Origin: Rhizosphaericola mali
Lineage (GTDB): Bacteria > Bacteroidota > Bacteroidia > Chitinophagales > Chitinophagaceae
NCBI RefSeq assembly: GCF_004337365.2
Contig: NZ_CP044016.1
Coordinates: forward strand, 930,001 to 994,000
Direction of reading: 5' to 3'
Length of the DNA stretch: 64,000 nt
Shown here: in pieces, positions 14,628 to 24,040 of the stretch
Position numbering within the stretch: position 1 is the first letter of the stretch
Layout of the letters: each line of letters starts with the position of its first letter
The notes under the pieces: model-generated
What the model was told of the DNA's origin: nothing
Database searches by the model: none
The model's input: only the letters and a program-made list of their open reading frames with translations
Program-made: the position numbers and the translations under genes

Positions 14628-16571
14628 ATGAAACCAGACACTTCTAAATTCGACAAAATTTTGAATGCTTCTGAGCAAAACGGAAAATTTGTTCACGAGC
14701 CAGATGCTAGTACCGAAATCGTTAGAAATACTCAACAAAAGACCTTGCCGTTTGCCGACCAAATTGGTAATTATCAACGCAATAAAGCGATTCCACTAAA
14801 ATCTTTCGACAACAGCAAAGTCTATATTGTTGGTGGCGGTATTGCTGGGCTTTCCGCAGCTTATTATTTCATCCGTGATGGTCGTGTGCCTGCCGAAAAT
14901 ATTACGTTTATCGAGCAATTACAAGTAGAAGGTGGCTCTATGGATGGCGCTGGAAATGCCGAAGATGGTTACATCATCCGCGGCGGTCGAGAGATGGATT
15001 TTACCTACGAAAATCTTTGGGACTTATTTCAGGATATTCCCGCAACGGAATTGCCAGAGCCTTATTCTGTTTTAGACGAGTACCGTTTGGTCAATGACAA
15101 CGATCCCAATTATTCTATCGCACGATTGATTCACAACAAGGGAATCGTAAAGGATTTTAGCAAATTTGGGTTGAACAAAAAAGACCAATTGGCCATCATT
15201 AAATTGTTACTCAAAAAGAAAGAGGAACTTAATGATATCACGATTGAGCAATATTTTAGTCAGACATTTCTAGACTCTAATTTTTGGTTTTTCTGGCGTA
15301 CCATGTTTGCCTTTGAGAACTGGCACAGTTTATTAGAATGCAAACTGTACATGCACCGATTTTTACACGCGATTGATGGCATGAGAGATTTCTCTTGTTT
15401 GGTCTTTCCTAAATACAATCAATACGACACTTACATCAAGCCTTTACGAGAATTTTTACAGAAAAAAGGCGTGAAATTGCAGTTCAATACTTTGGTAAAA
15501 GATCTGGAAATTCACAGCGATGTCAATGGAAAAGTAGTGAAAAGTTTGATTACCGATCAAGATGGAAAAGAAACGCTTATTTCGATTACCGAAAACGATT
15601 ATGTGATCGTCACAACGGGTTCTATGACGGAAGATACTGCTTATGGGAACAACACTACAGCTCCGGTTTTGGGTATCGATAATGCCACAAGCGGATTGAG
15701 CGCAGGTTGGAGATTATGGAAAAATCTAGCGGCCAAATCTGAAGTTTTTGGTAAACCTGAAAAATTCTGTGGCAATATCGAAAAATCAGCTTGGGAATCG
15801 GCAACTTTGACTTGTAAACCATCGGCATTCACTGAAAAACTGAAAGAATATTCGGTCAACGATCCTTATTCTGGCAAAACGGTAACTGGCGGAATCATTA
15901 CGATTACAGACTCCAATTGGTTGATGAGTTTTACCTGCAACCGCCAACCACATTTTCCTACACAACCAGACGATGTTTTGGTGATTTGGGTGTACGCTTT
16001 GTTTATGGACAAGGAAGGAAATTACATCAAAAAAGCCATGCCAGCATGCACTGGTAACGAGATTTTGAGTGAATTGTGTTACCATTTGGGCATCGAAGAT
16101 CAAATTGATAATGTGGTTGAAAATACAATTGTACACACTGCATTTTTGCCTTATATCACGTCTATGTTTATGCCAAGAGCTGCGGGGGATCGCCCAAGAG
16201 TAGTACCTGAAGGTTGCAAAAATTTGGGATTGGTTGGGCAATTTGTAGAAACGAATAATGATATTGTATTTACGATGGATAGTTCCGTTCGGACCGCGCG
16301 TTTGGCAGTTTACGAACTATTGAATCTAAACAAACAAGTTCCTGACATCAATCCGCTGCAATACGACATACGGCAATTGATTAAAGCAACATCAACATTG
16401 AATGATGACGAACCTTTTGTTGGCGAGAAATTATTACGAAAAGTGTTGAAAGGAACTTATTTTGAACATGTATTACCGGCGATTCCAGAGGAGGAAGAGC
16501 ATGAATCTTTCTTACAAGAACACTATAATAAATTCAAGGATTGGGTGGATAGTGTAAAAGCAAAATTTTAG
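14628..16571 (+). CDS. ohyA: Oleate hydratase (FAD-dependent fatty acid hydratase)
   Basis: Adds water to the cis-9 double bond of oleic acid to give 10-hydroxystearate; a cytosolic or membrane-associated FAD enzyme of the myosin-cross-reactive-antigen family. The protein is 647 residues. The FAD loop is [17 protein letters not shown] (residues 65-81, GGGIAG at 69-74). The conserved [14 protein letters not shown] block places a Glu at position 122, and a Tyr falls at 241 in CKLYMHRF; these are the numbers of the catalytic Glu and Tyr described for the Elizabethkingia enzyme, so the gene looks intact and active. Often linked to detoxifying host or environmental unsaturated fatty acids. It is flanked by two AraC regulators, and a decayed second copy lies 1 kb upstream. 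Confidence 0.96.
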   Translation: MKPDTSKFDKILNASEQNGKFVHEPDASTEIVRNTQQKTLPFADQIGNYQRNKAIPLKSFDNSKVYIVGGGIAGLSAAYYFIRDGRVPAENITFIEQLQVEGGSMDGAGNAEDGYIIRGGREMDFTYENLWDLFQDIPATELPEPYSVLDEYRLVNDNDPNYSIARLIHNKGIVKDFSKFGLNKKDQLAIIKLLLKKKEELNDITIEQYFSQTFLDSNFWFFWRTMFAFENWHSLLECKLYMHRFLHAIDGMRDFSCLVFPKYNQYDTYIKPLREFLQKKGVKLQFNTLVKDLEIHSDVNGKVVKSLITDQDGKETLISITENDYVIVTTGSMTEDTAYGNNTTAPVLGIDNATSGLSAGWRLWKNLAAKSEVFGKPEKFCGNIEKSAWESATLTCKPSAFTEKLKEYSVNDPYSGKTVTGGIITITDSNWLMSFTCNRQPHFPTQPDDVLVIWVYALFMDKEGNYIKKAMPACTGNEILSELCYHLGIEDQIDNVVENTIVHTAFLPYITSMFMPRAAGDRPRVVPEGCKNLGLVGQFVETNNDIVFTMDSSVRTARLAVYELLNLNKQVPDINPLQYDIRQLIKATSTLNDDEPFVGEKLLRKVLKGTYFEHVLPAIPEEEEHESFLQEHYNKFKDWVDSVKAKF

Positions 16572-16586
16572 TTATAATCGAGAGGA

Positions 16587-16613
16587 AGTCGGACTATTTA
16601 GTTCGGCTTTTTT
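16587..16613 (+). terminator. Terminator of oleate hydratase
   Basis: AGTCGGAC pairs with GTTCGGCT (two wobble pairs) over a 6-nt loop and is followed by a T-rich tract. Confidence 0.6.
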
Positions 16614-16634
16614 ATGTATGTTATTTGAATTTTA

Positions 16635-16642
16635 TAACTTTG
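16635..16642 (+). promoter_or_regulatory. -7 element directly before the AraC start codon
   Basis: TAACTTTG matches TAnnTTTG and ends only 4 nt before the ATG at 16647, so the mRNA may begin at the start codon. Confidence 0.45.
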
Positions 16643-16646
16643 TAAA

Positions 16647-17546
16647 ATGGTAGTTAATGAAAATATTACCCAGTTTTATAAGCGCATCAGCTACGACTCA
16701 GTAGAAACAATTACGCAAGTAAAACCGCACGTGAATGTATTCGAACGGAAATCTTGTAAAAATCATTCACCATTCTCATGTCGTGATTATTATAAAGTGA
16801 CCCTGATTCGTGGTGGTGGTGTTTTGGAATATGCTGACAAAGTTTTTCACGTAAATCATCCTGTTTTATTGTTTACCACACCTAAAGTTCCCTATAATTG
16901 GAGACCAAATTCCGATGAGCAACTCGGTTGGTTTTGTATTTTCAATGAGGCGTTTGCCAAACAACAAGATGAATTGTTGAGCAAGTTGCCGATGTTTCAA
17001 GTTGGTACAGATAAACTATATTATTTGGATGAAAGCACAGAAAAGCAAATTGCTTTTTTTTATGAAAAAATGATGGCAGAAAATGCGGAATGTTATGAAC
17101 ATAAGCAAGATTTGCTTCGTAACTATTTGCATTTAATCATTCATCAAGTTTTGAAAATGCAACCAGTTCATAGTTTTGAAATGCAACATAATGCTTCGGA
17201 AAGAATCACATCTCTATTTTTTGAGTTATTAGAACGCCAATTTCCTATAGATTCCATGGACAACCAATTGCAATTGCGGACAGCAAAAGACTATGCAGGG
17301 CGTTTGTCTGTACATACCAATCATCTTAATCGAGCGGTGAAAAAGATTACAGGTGAAACAACTACGAAACATATTGCTAAACGTATTATTTTAGAAGCCA
17401 ACGACATGCTGCGTCACACTAATTGGCCAATTTCAGAAATCGCATTTATTTTGGGTTTTGAAGAACCTTCTTATTTCAATAATTTTTATAAGAAAAATAC
17501 TGGAATAATACCTAAAGATGCGCGTAATCATAAAGTGATTGTTTAA
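16647..17546 (+). CDS. AraC-family transcriptional regulator
   Basis: A 299-residue regulator. The N-terminal half is a cupin-like sensor (YYKVTLIRGGGVLEYADKVF, then PVLLFTTPKVPYNWRP). The C-terminal domain has two helix-turn-helix motifs, LSVHTNHLNRAVKKITGETT and PISEIAFILGFEEPSYFNNF, followed by the usual FYKKNTGIIPKDAR. It is of the type that often controls a following oxidoreductase, here the aldo-keto reductase 93 bp downstream on the same strand. No ribosome-binding site is evident before the ATG, in keeping with the adjacent -7 element. Confidence 0.9.
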   Translation: MVVNENITQFYKRISYDSVETITQVKPHVNVFERKSCKNHSPFSCRDYYKVTLIRGGGVLEYADKVFHVNHPVLLFTTPKVPYNWRPNSDEQLGWFCIFNEAFAKQQDELLSKLPMFQVGTDKLYYLDESTEKQIAFFYEKMMAENAECYEHKQDLLRNYLHLIIHQVLKMQPVHSFEMQHNASERITSLFFELLERQFPIDSMDNQLQLRTAKDYAGRLSVHTNHLNRAVKKITGETTTKHIAKRIILEANDMLRHTNWPISEIAFILGFEEPSYFNNFYKKNTGIIPKDARNHKVIV

Positions 17547-17639
17547 ACTATATTATTTGAAATTTATAATTTTTGGTTTGAATAGTATTGCAGTGTAAGT
17601 TATATTCTTTCGAATTTTGCATTTATAAAACAGAAGATC

Positions 17640-18629
17640 ATGCAATACAGAAAATTAGGAAAAACAGGCACGCAACTTTCCGCTATAGGATTGGGTTGTA
17701 TGGGAATGTCTCACGCATACGGAAATCAAGATGATGTAGAAAGCATTAAAGCATTAGAAAAAGCAATAGATTTAGGAATCAATTTTTGGGATACAGCTGA
17801 TTTTTATGGTGGTGGCGAAAATGAAAAACTCATTTCAAAAGTTTTGAAACCTAATCGAGATAAGATTTTCATCGCAACAAAATTTGGATTTATTTATGAC
17901 CAAAATACAGGTTCATTTAATACCTCTTTTGATGGCTCTCCCAAATATATGCGCAAAGCGGTGGAGTTGAGTTTGCAACGTTTGAATATTGAAACCATCG
18001 ATTTGTACTATGCGCACCGTGTGGATCCGAATGTGCCGATTGAAGAAACGGTTGGAGCGATGGCGGACTTGGTAAAAGAAGGAAAAGTGCGTTATTTAGG
18101 ATTGTCCGAAGCCTCTCCAACTTCCATCAGAAAAGCAAATGCGACGCATCCTATTGCAGCGTTGCAGTCCGAATATTCATTGTTGACTCGCGATGTAGAA
18201 AATGAAATTTTGCCAACCGTTCGTGAGTTAGGTATTTCCTTGATTCCATTTTCACCGTTGGCACGTGGATTGTTCAATAATATCAATACTTTGGAAAATT
18301 TAGAAGCGAGTGACGCACGCCGAGTATTACCAAGATTTCAAGAAAAATATTTAGAAAATAATAAAAAATTAGCGGATGCCTTAAATGATTTGGCTTCAAC
18401 TAAGAACATTACAGGAAGTCAATTGGCATTAGCTTGGGTATTGGCGCAAGGCGAAGATATTATTCCGATTCCAGGAACAAAACGTGTTAAATATTTGGAA
18501 CAAAATGCCGCTGCAGTTGATGTACAATTGTCAGCATCCGAACTAAAATCCCTAGAAGAAATTTTGCAAAAATATCCCAATACCGGCGAGCGTTATCCAG
18601 AAGGTGCGATGAAGTTGGTAAATAATTAA
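17640..18629 (+). CDS. Aldo/keto reductase
   Basis: A 329-residue NADPH-dependent reductase with a TIM-barrel fold that reduces aldehydes or ketones. The motifs are [12 protein letters not shown], the [12 protein letters not shown] active-site segment with the catalytic Tyr, the Lys of IATKFGF, the His of YYAHRVDP, and the coenzyme-binding [16 protein letters not shown] near the C-terminus. It belongs to the YakC/Tas-like group used against reactive aldehydes. It is followed after 5 bp by an SDR gene with a nonsense codon, and both probably answer to the AraC regulator at 16647. Confidence 0.94.
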   Translation: MQYRKLGKTGTQLSAIGLGCMGMSHAYGNQDDVESIKALEKAIDLGINFWDTADFYGGGENEKLISKVLKPNRDKIFIATKFGFIYDQNTGSFNTSFDGSPKYMRKAVELSLQRLNIETIDLYYAHRVDPNVPIEETVGAMADLVKEGKVRYLGLSEASPTSIRKANATHPIAALQSEYSLLTRDVENEILPTVRELGISLIPFSPLARGLFNNINTLENLEASDARRVLPRFQEKYLENNKKLADALNDLASTKNITGSQLALAWVLAQGEDIIPIPGTKRVKYLEQNAAAVDVQLSASELKSLEEILQKYPNTGERYPEGAMKLVNN

Positions 18630-18634
18630 AAGAT

Positions 18635-19375
18635 ATGAAAAGATTTGAAAACAAAACTATTCTTATTACTGGCGGCAGTAGTGGTATTGGTTTGGCTGGA
18701 GCAAGACGCTTGCAAGATGAAGGCGCAAAAGTCATTATCACGGGTAAAACACAAAAACATTTAGAAGAAGCAAGAACACTTTTAGGCGATGAAGCAACTA
18801 TAATTTCACACGACGCAGACGACGAAATTTCGACAGAACATTTTTACAAACACATAGAATCCATTGGCGCTTTGGACGGGCTTTGACTCAATGCGGCTTA
18901 TGCGTCTGGAGGCAATTTGGAGGATTTGGATAAAGACGCCATTTTGAAAATGTTTGCGGTAAACGTCGTGATACCGATGTTGCAAATGGTTCGTTTATCT
19001 CCTTTGTTAAAAGAAGAAAGTGCTGTTCTGGTGACTTCATCCACTGCAGTTTACGAAGGATTGGCCGGCGTTTCTTTGTATAGTGCAACCAAAGCGGCGG
19101 TTTTGTCTGCTGCAAGAAGCTGGGCGACCGAATTAGCTCCTCGAAAAATCAGAGTTAACTTTTTAGTTCCGGGACCAATAAAAAGCAATTTACGTTCTGG
19201 ATTGGATCCAAAAATGAAAGACGAATTAGAATCGAGATTAGCGGAAACCCTTTTACTGAAAAGAATTGGTGAACCAGAAGAGGCGGCTGCAGTGGCGTTT
19301 TTTCTATTGTCCGATGAATCGAGTTTCGTAACAGGAACATCGTATTTAGTAGATGGTGGTTATTTGCAAATGTAA
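18635..19375 (+). pseudogene. SDR oxidoreductase with a single in-frame TGA
   Basis: A frame of 247 codons encodes a full SDR: ILITGGSSGIGLAGARRL at the N-terminus, LNAAYASGG in the NNAG position, LVTSSTAVYEGLAG with the catalytic Ser, LYSATKAAVLSAARSWA with the Tyr/Lys pair, and VTGTSYLVDGGYLQM at the end. The only defect is TGA at 18884-18886, giving ALDGL-stop-LNAAYA. Frame and spacing are otherwise perfect, so the lesion is recent, is a sequencing error, or is read through. Translation from the internal ATG at 18938 or later would lack the coenzyme-binding half. It is called a pseudogene on present evidence. Confidence 0.75.
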
Positions 19376-19496
19376 AAAAATAGTCGATCAAATAAGATGG
19401 AGGTTAACCGGAAAAAATGCCATCTGGCTTTCTTTTTTTACCAAATGGTAATTGTGCTTTTTTAATAGTTGCGGTGCTTTGCATAAAAATAGAATT

Positions 19497-20522
19497 ATGC
19501 AAAATACAAAAGTATTACTCACAGGAGTTACAGGATTTTTAGGCGCTCATACCGCTATTCAACTTTTAAATAAAGGCTATAAAGTAGTTGGGACTTTACG
19601 CAACAAGGACAGAATTTCCTCTATTCAGGAGGTCATTGGCAAACACACAAACTATATCCAAAATTTAAGTTTCGCAGAAGCTGACATCACGGATAAAACT
19701 ATTTGGAACGAACTCACCAAAGGCATTGATTTTGTACAACATGTTGCGTCTCCTTTTCCGATAGAATTACCCAAAAATGAAAATGAATTAATCATTCCGG
19801 CGAGAGATGGCGTGTTGAATATTTTGAATGCAGCTTCTATGAATAAAGTAAAACGGGTAATTATCACTTCTTCAACTGCGACGATACTATATGGAAAAAC
19901 AAAAGCGCAGCTAAAAAATGTGATGAATGAAACGACTTGGACGGATCTCGACTATCCCAAAGATATTGCGCCTTATTTTAAGAGTAAAACCATTGCGGAG
20001 AAAGCGGCTTGGGACTTTGTAAAAAATGACACTTCAGGATTAGAGTTGACAACTGTTTTGCCTGGAGGTATTTTGGGACCTGTTTTGGAAAAAGATTTTG
20101 GCACTTCGGCGAATATCGTGATCAAATTAATGGACGGAAGTATGCCTGCCGTGCCTGGTATTGGATTTCCAATTGTGGACGTTCGATCTGTTGCTGATGC
20201 GCTTATAAAAGCAATGGAAGCGCCTACCGCTGGACATCGTTATATCGCCTCGACAGGTTTTTTGATGATGAAAGATGTGGCGCTAATCCTGAAAGAAGCC
20301 TATCCGAATCGTAAAATACCGTCAAGAGAACTTCCTGATTTTATTGTGAGGATTTTTTCTAATTTTGAAAAATCGCTGAAACCTGTGTTATTGGATTTGG
20401 GTGTACAGCGAAGAGTGGATGCCTCAAAAACGATCAAGGAATTGAACTGGAATCCAATATCAACAAAGGACGCCGTGCTTGCTTGCGCAAAAAGCATATT
20501 AGAAAATGGAATTGTAAAGTAA
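19497..20522 (+). CDS. NAD-dependent epimerase / dihydroflavonol-reductase-like protein
   Basis: A 341-residue extended SDR. KVLLTGVTGFLGAHTAIQLL is the NAD(P) loop, FVQHVASPFPIE and VIITSSTATILYG are the substrate-side strands, and the YFKSK motif supplies the Tyr/Lys pair. It resembles aldehyde or ketone reductases of the dihydroflavonol-4-reductase group; the natural substrate is unknown. The ATG at 19497 is preferred because MQNTKVLLTG begins at the fold; the in-frame ATG at 19452 would add 15 atypical residues. Its stop overlaps the start of the Crp/Fnr gene by one base (TAATG), so the two are translationally coupled. Confidence 0.88.
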   Translation: MQNTKVLLTGVTGFLGAHTAIQLLNKGYKVVGTLRNKDRISSIQEVIGKHTNYIQNLSFAEADITDKTIWNELTKGIDFVQHVASPFPIELPKNENELIIPARDGVLNILNAASMNKVKRVIITSSTATILYGKTKAQLKNVMNETTWTDLDYPKDIAPYFKSKTIAEKAAWDFVKNDTSGLELTTVLPGGILGPVLEKDFGTSANIVIKLMDGSMPAVPGIGFPIVDVRSVADALIKAMEAPTAGHRYIASTGFLMMKDVALILKEAYPNRKIPSRELPDFIVRIFSNFEKSLKPVLLDLGVQRRVDASKTIKELNWNPISTKDAVLACAKSILENGIVK

Positions 20523-21115
20523 TGGAAAAATTAAAATCAGCACTTGGATTTGGCGGTATTCTTGGCAAGGAAGACATCGAAAAACTATTGGGTTGTTTTC
20601 GTCAAACGAAGTTGAAACCAAATGAATATTTTCATAAAGAAGGGCAAATAGCCAAAGAAATTGGATTTGTTGAAAGTGGCATTTTACATTTATTCAAAAG
20701 TGATGAAACGAGTCAAAACTATGTCACTAAATATTTTGTAAAAGAAAATCAATTTGTAGTTGATTTAGAAAGTTATTCTTCGTGTGAACCAGGAAAAGAA
20801 AACATTCAAGCCTTAGTCGCAACAGATATTTATAGGATTCACAAGCAGGTATTAGAAAGACTCTACAATGAAATTCCTAGTTTGTATGTATTGATAAAAA
20901 GTATTTCAGAAACGGCATTACTCAATAAATTAAAAGACAATGATTTTCTAAATTTTGGCGACGCTAAAACAAAATACCAAGAATTTTTAAAACGCTATCC
21001 TTCGCTTGCGCGGCAGGTGCCACAACAATACTTGGCTTCGTATTTAAAAATTACACCTCAATCATTGAGCCGTATTAGGAAAGAACTCGTGAATAATAAC
21101 AAATATAAATCCTAA
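20522..21115 (+). CDS. Crp/Fnr-family transcriptional regulator
   Basis: A 197-residue regulator with an N-terminal cyclic-nucleotide-binding-type barrel (EYFHKEGQIAKEIGFVESGI, VKENQFVVDLESY) and a C-terminal HTH (QQYLASYLKITPQSLSRIRKEL). No Cys cluster for an Fe-S cluster is seen, so it is not a classical Fnr. This short type is common in the phylum and often sits next to an oxidoreductase it regulates. The start overlaps the stop of the epimerase-like gene (TAATG at 20520-20524), fixing the ATG at 20522. Confidence 0.9.
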   Translation: MEKLKSALGFGGILGKEDIEKLLGCFRQTKLKPNEYFHKEGQIAKEIGFVESGILHLFKSDETSQNYVTKYFVKENQFVVDLESYSSCEPGKENIQALVATDIYRIHKQVLERLYNEIPSLYVLIKSISETALLNKLKDNDFLNFGDAKTKYQEFLKRYPSLARQVPQQYLASYLKITPQSLSRIRKELVNNNKYKS

Positions 21116-21166
21116 ATAAAGTGAAACACAAAAGGATAAATGAGCGTAGAATTAAAAGATAAATAG

Positions 21167-21700
21167 ATGAAAATATTAGCGATTATAGGAAGTGCAACTA
21201 AACATTCTTCCAACTTAAAATTGGTGCAGGCGGTTCAACATTTTTCCAATGATTTGGAAGTAATCATTTATGATGAACTGGCACAGCTGCCGCATTTTGA
21301 TACGGAATTGACGATAGAAAATACACCAGAAAATGTGCTGCAGATTCGTCAACAAATCGAGGAAAGTGATGGCGTTATTATTTCTAGTCCAGAATATATT
21401 TTTAGTATTCCAAGCGGTTTGAAAAACTTATTGGAATGGTGCGTATCTACCACGATTTTTACGGAAAAACCAGTTGCAATTATCACGGCTTCTTCCAGTG
21501 GCGAAAAAGCACATGAAGAATTGCAATTGATTTTAAAAACTTTGGGTGCAAAATTCGACGATAAAACTTCTCTTCTGATAAAAGGCATTAAGGGGAAATT
21601 TGAGAAAAATGGATTATTAGATAAAGAAACTGTCGGATTACTTGAAAACTTGATGCAAAATTTTGCTGCGAGGATAATGATGATGGAAAAAGGATTATAA
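21167..21700 (+). CDS. NADPH-dependent FMN reductase
   Basis: A 177-residue flavodoxin-fold reductase. The N-terminal GSATKHSSNLKLVQAV is the FMN-phosphate loop; GVIISSPEYIFSIPSGLKNLLEWC is the family signature (usually PEYN.S.P..LKN..DW). Members reduce free flavin, quinones, azo dyes or chromate. It stands 51 bp after the Crp/Fnr gene and its 3' end overlaps the convergent membrane-protein gene at 21695 by 6 bp, with no terminator between them. Confidence 0.9.
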   Translation: MKILAIIGSATKHSSNLKLVQAVQHFSNDLEVIIYDELAQLPHFDTELTIENTPENVLQIRQQIEESDGVIISSPEYIFSIPSGLKNLLEWCVSTTIFTEKPVAIITASSSGEKAHEELQLILKTLGAKFDDKTSLLIKGIKGKFEKNGLLDKETVGLLENLMQNFAARIMMMEKGL

Positions 21701-22093
21701 AGAAAGGCCGACTTTTAAAAACACAACACTCAAATACAACCACAAAATAGAAAAGGCAATATGAACAATGGATTCGAAGTATTTTCCTTTCCATAGTTTT
21801 GGTGAATACACCAGAAATTGAAAGATAAATCTTATGGTCCAAAATAGACCTAATCCCAATGAAATGGTTTTTCCTAGTTGTGTATTGATGAGTTCATTGG
21901 ATGAAATCAAGCAGAGAATTCCCATTAAAAATACGACAAACGCAATGAAAAAAGTATGCACATACATCATTTGTCGGTTGATTAAACTTAGTGGTTTTAA
22001 TTCTTCTTTCCAATCGAAAAATTTAGGGAAAACGAAGTGAATAATGGCCAATATAATCAATATGATGCCGATGATTTTGTAGTGAATTTCCAT
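21695..22093 (-). CDS. Small membrane protein, unknown function
   Basis: A 132-residue protein with four hydrophobic stretches (IIGIILIILAIIHFVF; TFFIAFVVFLMGILCLI; a GLGLFWTIRFIFQFLV segment; AFSILWLYLSVVFL), hence a four-helix inner-membrane protein. Not recognised beyond that. It is the last gene of a tight minus-strand set: its start abuts the methyltransferase stop with no gap. The context suggests that it works with the DUF2071 and methyltransferase proteins, probably at the membrane. Confidence 0.75.
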   Translation of the reverse strand: MEIHYKIIGIILIILAIIHFVFPKFFDWKEELKPLSLINRQMMYVHTFFIAFVVFLMGILCLISSNELINTQLGKTISLGLGLFWTIRFIFQFLVYSPKLWKGKYFESIVHIAFSILWLYLSVVFLKVGLSL

Positions 22094-22831
22094 TTATTTT
22101 AATACAAAAGTGGTGATAAAAGGAGTCGTTTTGAATTCTTTGAGCAAGGTTAAATTGGCGCTTTCGAAAGTTTCCAACCATGTCTTTCTAGAATGAAAAT
22201 GAAAAAATCCAATTGAATAAACGGCACAATTATTTACATCACGTAAATGTTCTGTCACGTAAATTTTTCCATCCGATTTTGTTATCCTATTTAATTCTTT
22301 AAAAAATATAATCCGTTCCTTTTTATTTCTGATTTCGTGTGCCGATAATATCGCGAAAACCTTATCGAAATAATTACTTTCAAACGGCAAATTTCCTGTC
22401 GTTACGGCAATTGTTTTGATGTTTGGAGGATATGCTTTTCTTGCGCGTTTAATCGATACTTCTGTGTGTTTTTGTGCGTTATAAAAATCACAAATTGTTA
22501 GCTGAGTTTGCGGAAATTTTTTTTGAATAATATTGCTAGTTTCATCAAATCCAGCATTGATGTTGAGCGTTTTTTTTAGATTTATATTTTGAATCCAGTT
22601 AAGTTGGTATAAGTTGGAATAGTCATAAATATAGTAAGACGCTAAAAGTGAAACAATTATAGTTATTGCAGCTATGGCCATACCAATGTTCAAAATCAAT
22701 CTGACAGAAAAAGGAAACCAATTTTTCGAAAATAAAACAAAGATGAAAATCGCAGTTGCAATCAAATAAAATTGCCAATTGAAACGAACTATATTCCAAA
22801 CACCTTGGAAAGGTTTGCGCTTTATTTCCAT
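22094..22831 (-). CDS. SAM-dependent methyltransferase with N-terminal membrane helices
   Basis: About 245 residues. Two hydrophobic helices (FYLIATAIFIFVLF and a second near residues 38-63) precede a class I methyltransferase domain: the KTLNINAGFDETSNII stretch replaces the usual E/DxGxG motif I, LTICDFYNAQKHTEVSI is motif II-like, and GNLPFESNYFDKVFAILSAHEIR is the methyltransferase 11-type post-I region. Motif I is degenerate, so activity is uncertain. The ATG at 22831 is favoured over 22855 because it gives a 10-bp rather than a 34-bp overlap with the upstream DUF2071 gene. The substrate is unknown. Confidence 0.75.
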   Translation of the reverse strand: MEIKRKPFQGVWNIVRFNWQFYLIATAIFIFVLFSKNWFPFSVRLILNIGMAIAAITIIVSLLASYYIYDYSNLYQLNWIQNINLKKTLNINAGFDETSNIIQKKFPQTQLTICDFYNAQKHTEVSIKRARKAYPPNIKTIAVTTGNLPFESNYFDKVFAILSAHEIRNKKERIIFFKELNRITKSDGKIYVTEHLRDVNNCAVYSIGFFHFHSRKTWLETFESANLTLLKEFKTTPFITTFVLK

Positions 22832-23556
22832 AATTCTAGTTTTCCTTTTTTCCAATAATAGGGAATATCATTAATTTCAAACGCGTTTGCCAAGACTGTA
22901 TTTTCCAAATGTAAACTTTCCAAAAAATCGAATTTAAAATGTTTTATTTTTATGGGTTTGGGTATCCAATTTTGTCGAACGCCTTCAATGATTAAAACAG
23001 ATTTTTCTTTTTCATTCACGGTAAACGTAAAAGGCAAAGGTCCTGCAAATCGACGGGCTTCTTTCCAATCTGCAAATGGCGAATTCTCAGGTAATTCTAT
23101 TGGCTCATTCATATTTTCAATCGCTATTTCAAACTTTGATTTTTTTGACTTTATAGTTCTGATATTAACATTATTCGAGATCGAAATATCTGTTGTCGTA
23201 TAGTTATAATGTGTAAAAATATTCCCTAAAAATTTCATTTTCCTTTTATCTGTTTCAGACTTAATAATATGAAGTCCGCGAATGTTTTTTCCATTTTTTG
23301 TAGTGTAACGCACAAAGATTCGATAACCAATTAAAAAGAAACTATTTCCCATAAACTTCGGAAATCCTTTTGGTCTCAAACTTTTTGTTTGTACCATTGC
23401 CACAGCGATAAAAGCATATTTCTCGTGAAATGTATCTAGCTGTAAATATTTTGGAATTTTATTTTTCAATTGTTCTTTGGGTACCGCAAATGTCAATATT
23501 ACAGAACTATTAAAATGCGCTTCCACTGCAAACGGATGATTTTTTAAGTAATTCAT
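22822..23556 (-). CDS. DUF2071 (YqjF-like) protein
   Basis: A 244-residue soluble protein that fits the uncharacterised DUF2071/YqjF family: it opens with FAVEAHFNSSVILTFAVPKE, has the internal FFLIGYRIFVRYTTKNGKNI strand pair, and ends with the HFKFDFLESLHL region. The family lacks a known activity. Here its start overlaps the stop of the DoxX-like gene by 4 bp (ATGA) and its stop overlaps the methyltransferase start, so the proteins are made together. The family call rests on pattern recognition rather than on a single diagnostic motif. Confidence 0.7.
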   Translation of the reverse strand: MNYLKNHPFAVEAHFNSSVILTFAVPKEQLKNKIPKYLQLDTFHEKYAFIAVAMVQTKSLRPKGFPKFMGNSFFLIGYRIFVRYTTKNGKNIRGLHIIKSETDKRKMKFLGNIFTHYNYTTTDISISNNVNIRTIKSKKSKFEIAIENMNEPIELPENSPFADWKEARRFAGPLPFTFTVNEKEKSVLIIEGVRQNWIPKPIKIKHFKFDFLESLHLENTVLANAFEINDIPYYWKKGKLELWK

Positions 23557-23942
23557 AGTTCAGGTAATGGTTTCATCTTTTTAGTTAAAATAAATTCGTT
23601 GAGATAAATAATCACGATAAATAGGAATGCGAAGACGATGTTCATCTTTTCCCAAAGTAACAGGTCAGGAGCGAGACAAAATTCAATGACGTTCATAGTT
23701 GCAATGATGATGATCTGTATCGTGGTATTTAAATTTGGTTTGAATCGAGAAATGATCCAGACAGACATAAAAATTTCTGAAATACCTATCTGAATAGTTA
23801 ATAATCTCGAATGTTCATTTCCCAATATTCTCCCAACAATTTCCTGATGTCTTGGTGTGAAATTTAAAACTTTGCAATACAAACCATTTATTAACCAGAC
23901 TAAGGCGATTAGATAAGTTAGTGTTTTGTGTAGAATTTTCAA
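23553..23942 (-). CDS. DoxX-like membrane protein
   Basis: A 129-residue protein with four predicted helices: LTYLIALVWLINGLYCKVL, the segment around IGISEIFMSVWIISR, IIIIATMNVIEFCLAPDLLL and NIVFAFLFIVIIYLNEFIL. The pattern WLINGLYCKVL followed by a helix carrying NVIEF..AP matches DoxX-like family proteins. It is the first gene of the four-gene minus-strand set, divergent from the methyltransferase at 24041, so the operon promoter must lie in the 98-bp spacer. The role is unknown. Confidence 0.7.
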   Translation of the reverse strand: MKILHKTLTYLIALVWLINGLYCKVLNFTPRHQEIVGRILGNEHSRLLTIQIGISEIFMSVWIISRFKPNLNTTIQIIIIATMNVIEFCLAPDLLLWEKMNIVFAFLFIVIIYLNEFILTKKMKPLPEL

Positions 23943-24040
23943 CTATTTATTTATTTATCGAAAGATAACTGTAAATTTTGTCTCGCGCAATAACTCTAAA
24001 GGAATTTTATCTTTGTAACTTGAATAAAATATTAAATACT

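Noticed and set aside
19417-19441. Terminator after the nonsense-bearing SDR
   Set aside because: GCCATCTGGC with a T-rich tail forms only a very short stem, too weak to list as a feature.
16647-21700. Biosynthetic gene cluster made of the reductases
   Set aside because: There is no core synthase; the genes fit detoxification and regulation better than natural-product synthesis.
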